NCBI GenBank assembly: GCA_035532555.1
Contig: DATKQS010000023.1
Span: 27,638 to 91,637, forward strand
Origin: Thermoplasmata archaeon
GTDB taxonomy: Archaea; Thermoplasmatota; Thermoplasmata; Lutacidiplasmatales; UBA184
Direction: 5' to 3'
Length of the DNA: 64,000 bases
The notes under the pieces are model-generated. The model ran no database searches. It saw only the letters and a list, made by a program, of their open reading frames with translations, and had not been told where the DNA came from. A program made the position numbers and the translations under genes. Each line of letters starts with the position of its first letter. Position 1 is the stretch's first letter. Shown one piece after another: positions 1 to 7,971 of this stretch.

Positions 1-1216
1 CCTCGACCCCCGATCCGGCGATCTCCGCCACCCCGGAGGCCCGCGGAATGGCGGCCGAGGACGCCTGCATGGTGCGCACGACGGCCGCACCGAGGGGATG
101 CGAGGAGAGCTGCTCGAGCCCGGCGGCGAGCCGGAGCAGCTCGGTCGAGTCGTGAGCCGCCCCGAAGGCGACTACCTTCTCGACCTCGGGCTGACCGGAG
201 GTGATCGTGCCCGTCTTGTCGAAGATCACGACCTGGGCGCGACCGATCTCCTCGATCGCCCCGCCACTTTTGACGACGATACCTTCCTCGGCCGCACGAT
301 TCACGGCCCCGATGACCGCGATCGGCGTCGCGATGATGAGCGGGCACGGGGTCGCCACCACGAGCACCGCGAGGGCGGTGTCCGCGTTCATCGTGAAGTA
401 CCACCCGACCGCGGCGACGACGAGCGTCAGCGGCGTGAACCACACGGCGTAGCGGTCCGCCAGGCGCTGGATCACCGGCTTGCGTTCTTGGGCGGTTCGG
501 ACCAGTTCGACGATCTGGGCGTACTGACTTTCCTGGCTACGACGGATGGCGAGCAGTTCGAAGGGAGGACCTACGTTGACGGTCCCGCTGAGCAGCGTGT
601 CCCCGGCCGGATGGCGCCGGGGCATCGGCTCCCCCGTGATGGTAGAATCGTCGATCAGCGCCTCCCGATCCACCACGAGCCCATCCACCGGTAGGAGATC
701 GCCGGTGCGTACCACCAACAGGTCCCCGATGGCTACGGACTCCGCCGGGATCTCCTCGACCGCCTCTCCCCGCCGACGGTGCGCGCTCCGCGGGCTGCGC
801 TGGAGGAGCGCGTCGAGCGAGGAGGAAGCGCGGTGGAACGCGTACGATTCGAGGGCCTCTCCGCCGGACTGCATGATGACGATCACCACCCCCGCGAACG
901 CCTGATCGAGCGCGATGGCACCGAGGATGGCGAGCATCGCGATCACGTCGGAGGAGAACTGCCCCTTCAGAAGGCGACGGATCGTTTGGATGACCAGTGG
1001 GATTCCCCCTCCGAGGAGGGTGGCGAGCCAGGCGTATCCGCCGAGAGTGGGAGAGTGGACGAGATAGGTCAGGACACTTCCCACGACGAGGCCGGCAGCG
1101 GCGGCGAACGGGATCGGGAAACGGTAGACCTGTCTCCCCCACGATCCGATCCGCGAGCGGCCGGCGTCCGCGCTCCCTTGCGTTCGGGCCCCGAGGGGGT
1201 AGGAGGGGCCGGTCAT
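1..1216 (-). CDS. Heavy-metal-translocating P1B-type ATPase (C-terminus beyond window)
   Basis: ATP-driven transition-metal transporter in the membrane; the 3' end lies outside the window. Reading from the ATG at 1216 gives membrane segments near residues 30-75, the actuator motif TGEP, the channel motif TPCPLIIATP and the phosphorylation motif DKTGTIT (Asp about residue 333). The metal-site triad is TPC rather than the usual CPC or SPC; TPC is described for the P1B-5 subgroup (Ni/Fe-type), so the metal is uncertain. No N-terminal CxxC metal-binding domain is present. The nucleotide-binding domain begins after residue 340 and is cut off. Divergent from the phosphate transporter. Family confidence is high; substrate is inference. 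Confidence 0.9.
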   Translation of the reverse strand, partial: MTGPSYPLGARTQGSADAGRSRIGSWGRQVYRFPIPFAAAAGLVVGSVLTYLVHSPTLGGYAWLATLLGGGIPLVIQTIRRLLKGQFSSDVIAMLAILGAIALDQAFAGVVIVIMQSGGEALESYAFHRASSSLDALLQRSPRSAHRRRGEAVEEIPAESVAIGDLLVVRTGDLLPVDGLVVDREALIDDSTITGEPMPRRHPAGDTLLSGTVNVGPPFELLAIRRSQESQYAQIVELVRTAQERKPVIQRLADRYAVWFTPLTLVVAAVGWYFTMNADTALAVLVVATPCPLIIATPIAVIGAVNRAAEEGIVVKSGGAIEEIGRAQVVIFDKTGTITSGQPEVEKVVAFGAAHDSTELLRLAAGLEQLSSHPLGAAVVRTMQASSAAIPRASGVAEIAGSGVE

Positions 1217-1526
1217 GGCGCGCGTGGACCGGATCGAGTTCCGCGCCCGCGTCTCGCGGATCGGGTTCGAGAGGACACCTCGAACGTGCGGTCCGGACCG
1301 GCGGGACGGGTTCGCACACTTGCAATCGGTGTCTCGGCAGACCCGATCATCCCGCGAGCGAGGGGAGGCCGACCCTTAGAGGCTTCGTGCGATCGGGCGA
1401 ACGCTCCCCCGCGGACCCACGCGTCCTCGCGATCTGGACCTGCTGGGAATCCCACGGCTTCCCGATCCCCACGCCGCGACGGGTCGTGGAAGGAGCACGG
1501 CCATCGACCCGCAGAGCAAGGCCTAT
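1217..1526. other. Intergenic region between divergent transporters
   Basis: About 310 nt between the metal ATPase and the phosphate-type transporter. It should contain both promoters, but I see no convincing TATA box, RNA gene or extra ORF. Confidence 0.4.
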
Positions 1527-3617
1527 TTGCACCGCTCATTCCTTCGCGCGGTGGCCGCCGCGTCCCCGTCCGATCCGGGTGCCGAGTCCCTCGGCGACGT
1601 CCTCGCAGCCCTCGACTCCGGTCGGGTCCAACCGTTCCACCTGCGAACGGTCGTCATCGCGGGGATGGGGTTCCTCACCGATGCCTACGATCTCTTTGTC
1701 ATCGCCCTCGCGATCCCCATCATCGGCGCCGTCTACGGGACCGGCGGCTCGCTGAGCAACCTGGACGCCGGGCTCCTCGGCTCGGCCGCGCTGATGGGAG
1801 CGGTCCTCGGACCTCTCCTCTTCGGTGCGCTCGCCGATCGCTACGGCCGTCGCCGCATCTATCCCATCACCCTGTCCATCCTCGCGATCGGGGCCGTCGG
1901 AAGCGCCCTCAGCACCCCGTTCCTCGGGCTCTCCGTCGTTCAGGTCCTCATCCTCTGGCGGTTCCTTCTCGGCGTCGGCGTGGGTGGAGAGTACCCGCTC
2001 AGCGCCACGATCATGAGCGAGTACTCGAACATCCGCAGCCGAGGCCGGCTCATCGCCATGGTCTTCGCGATGCAGGGGTTCGGTCTGCTCGCGGGGGCCG
2101 GGGTCAGCCTTGCCGTCGTGTACTCCACGACCTCCCTCGATCTCGCCTGGAGGGTGATCCTCGGAGCCGGAGCGATCCCGGCGCTCCTCACCATCTACTT
2201 CCGGACCCGGCTCCCCGAGACGCCCCGCTTTAGCCTCTCCCAAGGCGACGTGAGCGGCGCGGCCCGAACCGTCGGGACCGTCACGGGGAACACCATCGCG
2301 CCCGTCTCCCGCCCGCGGGCCACGCGCGTGCCGCTGGCGACGTTCTTCCGGTCGTACGGGCTCTTGATCTTAGGAACGTCGGCCGCCTGGTTCCTCTTAG
2401 ACACGGCCTACTATTCGACGAGCATCTTCAATCCGGTGATCCTCGCCCACATCGGTTTCGCCGACGCTCAGGGACTGGGCGTTCTAGCCTATGTCCGGCT
2501 TCTCGCGCTCGGCAACGTTCTCATCGCCCTCGTGGCGGCCGTACCCGGCTACTGGGTGGCGGTGGCCCTGATCGATCGCGCGGGCCGACGCCCGCTCCAA
2601 CTCATCGGCTTCGCCGTGATGGCGCTCGCCTTCCTGGTGCTGGCCTTCGCCTTCGGACCGCTCGTTACCGTCCTCCCGGCGTTCCTGGCCGTCTATGGGC
2701 TGACGTTCTTCTTCGCGAACCTCGGACCGAACACGACGACGTTCGTCTACCCCAGCGAGGTCTTCCCCACCTCCTTCCGCACTACCGGCCACGGGATCGC
2801 GGCGGCCTCGGGGAAGGCCGGCGCAGTCGTGGCCGTCTTTCTGTTCCCGACCCTCATCGCGGCGTACGGTCTCCCCTGGTTCTTGGGATTGCTCGCCGTC
2901 GCCTCGATCCTCGGGTTCATCGTCACGATCACCCTCCTTCCCGAGACGTCCCGCCGCTCGCTCGAGGATGCGTCCGGGGAGGACGAGCTCGCCGTGCTCG
3001 TCCGTCGATTCTCCACGTACTTGCGCTCGCTCTGCCTGACGATCGACCAGGGTGCCGAGGCGCTCCAGGAGCTCCTCGCGGATCCGGGCACTGATCGGGA
3101 GGCCAAGGTGGCGAATCTCCGTGCGATCGAGCACGCCGCGGACGAGGAGGTGCACCGGATTTACGTGGAACTGAACAACCGTCGGCTCTCCGCGGATGTC
3201 CGGACGGACATCGGCCGCCTGGCCAGCACGCTGGACGACATCATGGACGGGATCGAGAGCGTCGGCAACCGTGTTCTCACCTACCGGCTCTCGGCGCCGA
3301 ACCCGGAGCTCGCCCGCTTTGCCGTGATCGTGGTGGAGTCCGTGAACCACGTCGGCGAAGGGATCCTCGCCCTCGACGATCTCTACCGCGGCCGGACCGA
3401 GCGGCTCCTGCGGGTGATCGTGGAGGTCAACCGCCTCGAGAACGAGGCCGACGATCTGCTTCGGGTCCTCTTGGAGAAGCTGTTCCAAGGCTCCGATCCC
3501 CTCGAGATCCTGAAGTGGAAGGACTTCTACGAGCGGCTCGAGCTGATCACCGACCGGTGCGAGGACGTCACGGATGTCTTCCAGGACCTCGCGGTCCGGT
3601 ACTCGCCGGGTCCCTAG
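1527..3617 (+). CDS. MFS phosphate:H+ symporter-type permease fused to a DUF47 (PhoU-like) domain
   Basis: A 696-residue protein. Residues about 35-480 are a 12-helix major facilitator with the opening motif IAGMGFLTDAYDLF and the loop motif GALADRYGRRR, typical of the phosphate:H+ symporter (PHS/Pho84) group; PETSRRSLED marks the end of the carrier. Residues about 495-690 are an all-helical DUF47/PhoU-like domain with the pattern RAIEHAADEEVHRIYVELNN and a second half rich in E-A-D helices. DUF47 proteins are normally separate partners of PiT phosphate transporters, so fusion to an MFS carrier is unusual. Predicted role: phosphate uptake with a built-in regulatory domain. The start is TTG 1527; GTG 1551 is an alternative. 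Confidence 0.88.
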   Translation: MHRSFLRAVAAASPSDPGAESLGDVLAALDSGRVQPFHLRTVVIAGMGFLTDAYDLFVIALAIPIIGAVYGTGGSLSNLDAGLLGSAALMGAVLGPLLFGALADRYGRRRIYPITLSILAIGAVGSALSTPFLGLSVVQVLILWRFLLGVGVGGEYPLSATIMSEYSNIRSRGRLIAMVFAMQGFGLLAGAGVSLAVVYSTTSLDLAWRVILGAGAIPALLTIYFRTRLPETPRFSLSQGDVSGAARTVGTVTGNTIAPVSRPRATRVPLATFFRSYGLLILGTSAAWFLLDTAYYSTSIFNPVILAHIGFADAQGLGVLAYVRLLALGNVLIALVAAVPGYWVAVALIDRAGRRPLQLIGFAVMALAFLVLAFAFGPLVTVLPAFLAVYGLTFFFANLGPNTTTFVYPSEVFPTSFRTTGHGIAAASGKAGAVVAVFLFPTLIAAYGLPWFLGLLAVASILGFIVTITLLPETSRRSLEDASGEDELAVLVRRFSTYLRSLCLTIDQGAEALQELLADPGTDREAKVANLRAIEHAADEEVHRIYVELNNRRLSADVRTDIGRLASTLDDIMDGIESVGNRVLTYRLSAPNPELARFAVIVVESVNHVGEGILALDDLYRGRTERLLRVIVEVNRLENEADDLLRVLLEKLFQGSDPLEILKWKDFYERLELITDRCEDVTDVFQDLAVRYSPGP

Positions 3618-3866
3618 CGGACCCCCGGGCGCCCGCGCGACGGTTCCCTCCATGCCGTCTCCTCCTCCCATGCCCGCCCGGTCCCGGTCTCCGGGCGTCA
3701 GAGGGCGCGAAGAAGTGATCCGCCCACGTACCGTTCGTCGATTCGCTCGGAGGGCAACGCTCTCCCAGACACCCGCCGCTCGGAGTGCGGTGTCCCGAAT
3801 TGCGGACGAGGGGTCCGCCTCGGTCCGGCGGCAGGTATATCGGTCCTAAGGTCGTACCTTCACTGG

Positions 3867-4280
3867 ATGTCCGACGAGGAAGCAGGACCGACCCATCCGG
3901 TCTCCCTCGCGGAGACCCTCCTTGATGCCGCTGCCGAGTACAAGGAAGGGACCGCCGTCCACGACCATGAGAAGGTCCAGCTGAGCGCTGAAAGGATGTG
4001 GCTCGCCGTCGCCCAAGCGGCGGATCAGCATCTCGCGGACCAAGGGCAGCCCGTGTCGGAGTACATTCCCCAGCGCTTGGCGCGCCTTCGAGTTCTCGGT
4101 GAAGGAAGCTTGGCCGGGCGGGTCGCGACGGCGGGGGCCAACCTGCACGCATTGTGTTTTCTCAATGGGGAATGCGAGGGGGTTGATCTCGATCTCGAGG
4201 AGGCTTGCGAACTCGTGCAGGACCTCACCGGCGAGCGGGGTTACTGCGATTCCGTCCGGCGGATACTCCGGAACGAATGA
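3867..4280 (+). CDS. Small helical protein, possibly PaREP1/HEPN-like
   Basis: A soluble 137-residue, mostly helical protein. Residues 40-60 (VQLSAERMWLAVAQAADQ) resemble the helix pair of archaeal PaREP1/HEPN-like proteins, where a short repeat of amphipathic helices is followed by a bundle of alpha helices. No catalytic motif is clear. A TATA-like GTATATCGG at 3835-3843 lies about 28 nt before the ATG, consistent with a leaderless transcript. It is a single gene between the transporter and the convergent tryptophanase. The family suggestion is weak; the reading frame itself is well supported by composition and promoter. Confidence 0.6.
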   Translation: MSDEEAGPTHPVSLAETLLDAAAEYKEGTAVHDHEKVQLSAERMWLAVAQAADQHLADQGQPVSEYIPQRLARLRVLGEGSLAGRVATAGANLHALCFLNGECEGVDLDLEEACELVQDLTGERGYCDSVRRILRNE

Positions 4281-4350
4281 ACCCGGAGGCCCTCGGCCAA
4301 GGGGCCCCTCTCCAGCAATGGATGGGTCAGCAGCCGTGAGAAACTTCCGG

Positions 4351-5805
4351 TCACTGGGTCTGCTTCCGACGCGGGGCGGCTCTTCCCGCGCGTGGCGCTC
4401 GGGAGGATGCACCCCTCTTGGGTGCAAACCGTGCCGTGAAGTGCGGCAACCGCTCGGGCCGGTAGACCATGGTCAAACCTCGCACGTCCGCCCGTCGCTC
4501 ATAGACGCGCGCGACGACGTCCGCGACGAAGGCGAGGTGACTCGCCGAATAGACCCGGCGAGGGATGGCGAGGCGCACGAGTTCGAGCGGAGGGCTCTTC
4601 GATCCCTTATCGGGGCCGAACATGATCGACCCCACTTCGACGGTGCGCAGCCCACCTTCCCGGTACAGCTCAACGGCGAGCGCCTGCCCTGGAAGGTCCT
4701 CGTCCGAAAGGTGGGGGAGGAAGCGCCGAACGTCCAGGTAAATCCCGTGACCCCCGACGGGATGAAAAAATGGCACGGCACGTGCATCGAGCAATCCCGC
4801 TACGTAACGGACCTGCTCGACCCGATGGGTAAGGTAGTCTAGGTCCATCGCCTCTTCCAGCCCGACCGACATCGCCTCGAGGTCGCGTCGGGCGAGCCCG
4901 CCGTAGGTAGGGAATCCCTCGTAGAGGATGAGGAGCTCTTTCATGCGCCCGGCGAGCGAGCGATCGCGGGTCGCGACAAACCCTCCGATGTTCACCAGTC
5001 CATCCTTCTTCGCGCTCATCGTCGCGCCGTCGCACAGGTCGAAGAAGGCGCGACCGATCTCGGCGATGGACTTCGCTCGCATTCCTCTCTCGCGCTCGCG
5101 AACGAAGTAGGCGTTCTCCGCCCAGCGGCACATGTCGACGTAGAGAGGGACGCCGTGCGCGCGGGCCGTGCGTGCCACCTCCCGGAAGTTCGCGAGGGAG
5201 ACGGGCTGGCCGCCGCCGGTGTTGTTCGTGATGGTCACCATGACGAGCGGAACGTTCTCGCGGCCCTCGCGGCGCAGGAGCGCGTCGAGCGCCGGGACGT
5301 CGACGTTTCCCTTGAACGGGAAATCGCTCTGCGGATCGTAGGCGTCGCGGACGGCGATGTTCACGGGGCGGCCCCCGTTCCGCAGAACATGGGCCCGTGT
5401 CGTGTCGAAGTGCATGTTGTTCGGCACGACGTTGCCCGGTCGGCAGAGGGTCGAGAACAAGAGATTCTCGGCCGCGCGGCCCTGATGCGTGGGGAGGATG
5501 TGGCGAAAGCCGGTGATCGATCGAACCGTGGATTCGAACCGCGCGAAGTTTCGACTGCCCGCGTACGACTCGTCGCCGATCATAAGGGCGGCCCACTGAC
5601 GGTCGCTCATCGCCCCGGTCCCCGAGTCGGTCAGAAGGTCGATCCGCACCTCGTCGGAATGCAGGTTAAACAGGTTGAACCCCGCTCGCACGAGCGCCCG
5701 CTCCCGGTCCTCGCGCGAAGGGTTCGGGATCCGCTCGGCGACCTTCACCTTGTACGGCTCAAACGGAAGAGTCGGCTCCGTGGGATCGTTCAACGGCACC
5801 CGCAC
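4351..5805 (-). CDS. tnaA: Tryptophanase (PLP-dependent beta-eliminating lyase)
   Basis: Cleaves L-tryptophan to indole, pyruvate and ammonia in the cytoplasm. The 484-residue protein aligns over its full length with the tryptophanase/tyrosine phenol-lyase family: the PLP lysine is in MSAKKDGLVNIGGF, with YEGFPTYGGL and PVGGHGIYLD further on. At the site where tyrosine phenol-lyase has a substrate-binding Arg (MERG), this protein has TVEVGS, as in tryptophanase, so tryptophan is the likelier substrate. The C-terminal 25 residues are a basic low-complexity tail. A TATA-like ATAAATAG at about 5817-5824 lies so close that the true start may be GTG 5799 or TTG 5793 rather than 5805. Confidence 0.88.
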   Translation of the reverse strand: MRVPLNDPTEPTLPFEPYKVKVAERIPNPSREDRERALVRAGFNLFNLHSDEVRIDLLTDSGTGAMSDRQWAALMIGDESYAGSRNFARFESTVRSITGFRHILPTHQGRAAENLLFSTLCRPGNVVPNNMHFDTTRAHVLRNGGRPVNIAVRDAYDPQSDFPFKGNVDVPALDALLRREGRENVPLVMVTITNNTGGGQPVSLANFREVARTARAHGVPLYVDMCRWAENAYFVRERERGMRAKSIAEIGRAFFDLCDGATMSAKKDGLVNIGGFVATRDRSLAGRMKELLILYEGFPTYGGLARRDLEAMSVGLEEAMDLDYLTHRVEQVRYVAGLLDARAVPFFHPVGGHGIYLDVRRFLPHLSDEDLPGQALAVELYREGGLRTVEVGSIMFGPDKGSKSPPLELVRLAIPRRVYSASHLAFVADVVARVYERRADVRGLTMVYRPERLPHFTARFAPKRGASSRAPRAGRAAPRRKQTQ

Positions 5806-6040
5806 CAGGGGGCCCTATTTATCCCGCCCCGGCTGCTCCATGCTCTGGGAGAGACGGCTCTCCTTGATCCCTGCGGGGAGGAACATCGCCTACCAACCAA
5901 CCCTGACGACCCCACGTGCACCGTGGCACGCCTTCGCTTAGTTTGGGATGGCTAAGGGAACGGAGGTGAGGGCCATCGCCGACCGGCCGATCAGAGGCCC
6001 CGGGAACGGGTGCCGGTGCGGAGATCTCTCGGCCGGGAAC

Positions 6041-7021
6041 CTATCGGTGGACGAAGAGAGCATCGAGAACGCTACGGGCCGCGACATCTCCATCCTCCGC
6101 CGTCGCGCGGAGAGACATGGTGACGCAACCGCAACGTAGGCAATCGACGCCCGGCCCGTAACTGCAGGGGTGTTTCACCCGGAGGCGATGGTCCAGAGCT
6201 ACGGCCTCCCCGTTTCGGTACGGGCAACGTGCGGCCAGCCGCATCGACTCCCCGGGGCGAAGCAGTTCCAGGCTCGGTGCGGTATTCAGGAGGAAACCGT
6301 CGTACTCCTTCCGCAAACGAAGAAGCAGATCTACCGCTGTGTTCCGCTCGGCATCGGTCAAGACCCATCCCCCCGTCTCCCCGGTACGAGGCGAGTAGAA
6401 TCCGAAGAGAACGCCCGCCGCATCCGCGCGGTGGAGGCGGGCAATGAGCTCCCCGATGGAGCCCATGTTGGCCGATGTGAGCGTACAGTGGAACAGGTGT
6501 CCACGCCCGCCGTCGGTGGTGTTCATCACACGTTGGAACGACCCTGGGCCGCGGATGGCATCGTTGGCCGTGGCGGTTCCATCCAGAGAAACCACCACCC
6601 CGCACCGGATTCCCTGAGGAAGGGGGACCGATCCGCTGGTGAAGGCCCCGTTCCGCCGGAAGAGTCGGGTCCCCTCGCGCACTAGGTCGGGGCGAAGGAA
6701 GGGCTCTCCACCGAGCCAGAGCATACACTCGGCCCCGGTCGTCGCTTTCCAAGTTGCAAGGCCGGCGAGAAAGTCCTCATCGGAGAGGTCTTCGCCTGAG
6801 GGGGAGGTGCGGTAGTAGTAACAGTGACGGCATCGAAGCGGGCACCGGCGTGTGGTGTCCACACTCGCGAAACGCACCGGACGGGTCCGCGACTCCTCCG
6901 TCTCCGGTCCCCCGGCGCCGCGGGTCGCGAAGGCTTCCATCACCCCGGTTCCCCGCTCCGTTGGACCCGGGCCTGCTCTTCCCTCGCCGTTTGGTATCGC
7001 GGAAGCCGCGTGAGTGGTCAT
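6041..7021 (-). CDS. Radical SAM protein with C-terminal cysteine cluster
   Basis: Radical S-adenosylmethionine enzyme of unknown substrate. The 4Fe-4S motif CPLRCRHC follows DTTRR near residue 59. LWLGGEPFLRPDL is the usual glycine-rich SAM-binding strand and VVSLDGTATANDAIRG is the next conserved element, as in the MoaA/PqqE-like branch. A C-terminal cluster (CPYRNGE, then CSYGPGVDCLRCGC) could hold an auxiliary cluster as in SPASM/Twitch proteins. A longer frame begins at 7096, but a TATA-like element at about 7107-7116 would put transcription start near 7085, so I use the ATG at 7021, preceded by GGGAG. No peptide or cofactor partner gene is adjacent. Confidence 0.78.
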   Translation of the reverse strand: MTTHAASAIPNGEGRAGPGPTERGTGVMEAFATRGAGGPETEESRTRPVRFASVDTTRRCPLRCRHCYYYRTSPSGEDLSDEDFLAGLATWKATTGAECMLWLGGEPFLRPDLVREGTRLFRRNGAFTSGSVPLPQGIRCGVVVSLDGTATANDAIRGPGSFQRVMNTTDGGRGHLFHCTLTSANMGSIGELIARLHRADAAGVLFGFYSPRTGETGGWVLTDAERNTAVDLLLRLRKEYDGFLLNTAPSLELLRPGESMRLAARCPYRNGEAVALDHRLRVKHPCSYGPGVDCLRCGCVTMSLRATAEDGDVAARSVLDALFVHR

Positions 7022-7384
7022 CGCTCCCTTTCTCCGTCGTTGTGTCGGTGTATACGTCGTGATATGGATGGGAGCCGTGACACCGCCGGGCCTCACCCGA
7101 GCGCAGTATATTTCTATAGTGGCCAGCCTCCGCGCGCTCGCGGGGCCTATGGGCTATAATGAAGGGCCTCGAACGAACGTTGGAGGAGCATACCTCCCTC
7201 AGGGCCCCGCGGATCTCCGGAAGGTGGGTGTCCATGCGCACTCGCCGGCTCCACGGCACGCCTTGATCGCCTCACCTCTGAGCGACGCACCAAGCTCGAG
7301 CGAAAGGTCTTCGATCGATGGACGGGATCGTGCACTGCGCCGGTTGGTCCGCGAGGATGGGACTGGAAGTGGAGAAAGGTCGAG

Positions 7385-7663
7385 AGCCTCTCGTACTGAA
7401 TCGATCCTGCATGGCGGAACCGAAGGTACGCCACCGAAGCCTCGTGATCTCTCTTCCGCCTGGCGTTCACCCGGTTGGAGATGAGGAGTATCGCGTGCCA
7501 AGCGCTCGCGCCAAACGAGGCTTCGGTCCGAGTTCTCCAACGCCTCAGCTTCGTCGAGGAAGGTCGCGAACGCCAGTCCGTCTGCGTGCGCGGTCGGCGC
7601 ATGGAAACGGACCTGTTCGGGTTGCTACGGGGTGAGTCGAATCCTCATGGCCAGCTCGCCTAG
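7385..7663 (+). pseudogene. GNAT acetyltransferase remnant (RimJ-like), two nonsense codons
   Basis: One frame reads SY-stop-IDPAWRNRRYATEAS, then another stop, then LFRLAFTRLEMRSIACQAL and PNEASVRVLQRLSFVEEG. These are the last strand, acetyl-CoA loop and C-terminal helix of a RimJ/RimL-type N-acetyltransferase (normally WIDPxxRGRGYATEA). TGA at 7397-7399 replaces an expected Trp, and a second TGA is at 7445-7447. The N-terminal half is not recognisable upstream. The surviving 3' part from TTG 7475 keeps a 62-residue open frame that could not fold alone. It lies beside tRNA-Glu and a second broken GNAT gene. Confidence 0.7.
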
Positions 7664-7679
7664 CCTAACCGTTGGGTGG

Positions 7680-7782
7680 TGCTCCCGGCGGGAGTTTCCC
7701 CGCCCGGCGGCTGGCCGAGCGGATTTGAACCCGCGTCAGGGGCTCGAGAGGCCCCTATCCTTGACCACTAGACTACGGGAGC
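7680..7782 (-). tRNA. tRNA-Glu(CUC) with a 30-nt intron in the T-loop
   Basis: Reading the minus strand, the acceptor stem GCTCCCG (7782-7776) pairs perfectly with CGGGAGC (7687-7681). The D-arm GTCTAGTGGTCAAGGAT and anticodon arm GGGGC-CTCTCGA-GCCCC (anticodon CUC) match tRNA-Glu. The T-stem GCGGG (7734-7730) pairs with CCCGC (7692-7688), but the loop TTCAA...T is interrupted by 30 nt (about 7723-7694), which can form a CCGC/GCGG hairpin. Removing these restores a 7-nt T-loop. Discriminator A and an encoded CCA follow (7680-7677). Non-canonical T-loop introns, cut by the splicing endonuclease at bulge-helix-bulge folds, are known in archaea. The exact intron edge is ambiguous by 1-2 nt. Confidence 0.85.
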
Positions 7783-7971
7783 GCCCGAGCCCGAGGTATC
7801 GGACCGCCTCCTTGAGCCTTTCGACCGAACGGCCCGGCTCCGATACGATAGGAAGTTCAGTCTTGCTCGGGAGAAATCGGAACCGACCCGGTTGCGTACC
7901 ACGCGACTCCCGTGAACCGGGGAATGAAGCCCATCGATCGGTAGAGTCGCTCGGCGCGTGCGTTCCCATCG

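Noticed and set aside
537..1325. 262-residue minus-strand ORF and long plus-strand frames at 98-2233
   Set aside because: Out-of-frame or antisense shadows of the P1B ATPase; translations are Arg/Pro/Gly-rich without motifs.
4351..5805. Tyrosine phenol-lyase assignment
   Set aside because: Overall similarity is high, but the TPL substrate Arg (MERG) is replaced by TVEVGS as in tryptophanase.
5948..6139. 63-residue plus-strand ORF
   Set aside because: No motif or promoter support; overlaps the 3' end of the radical SAM gene.
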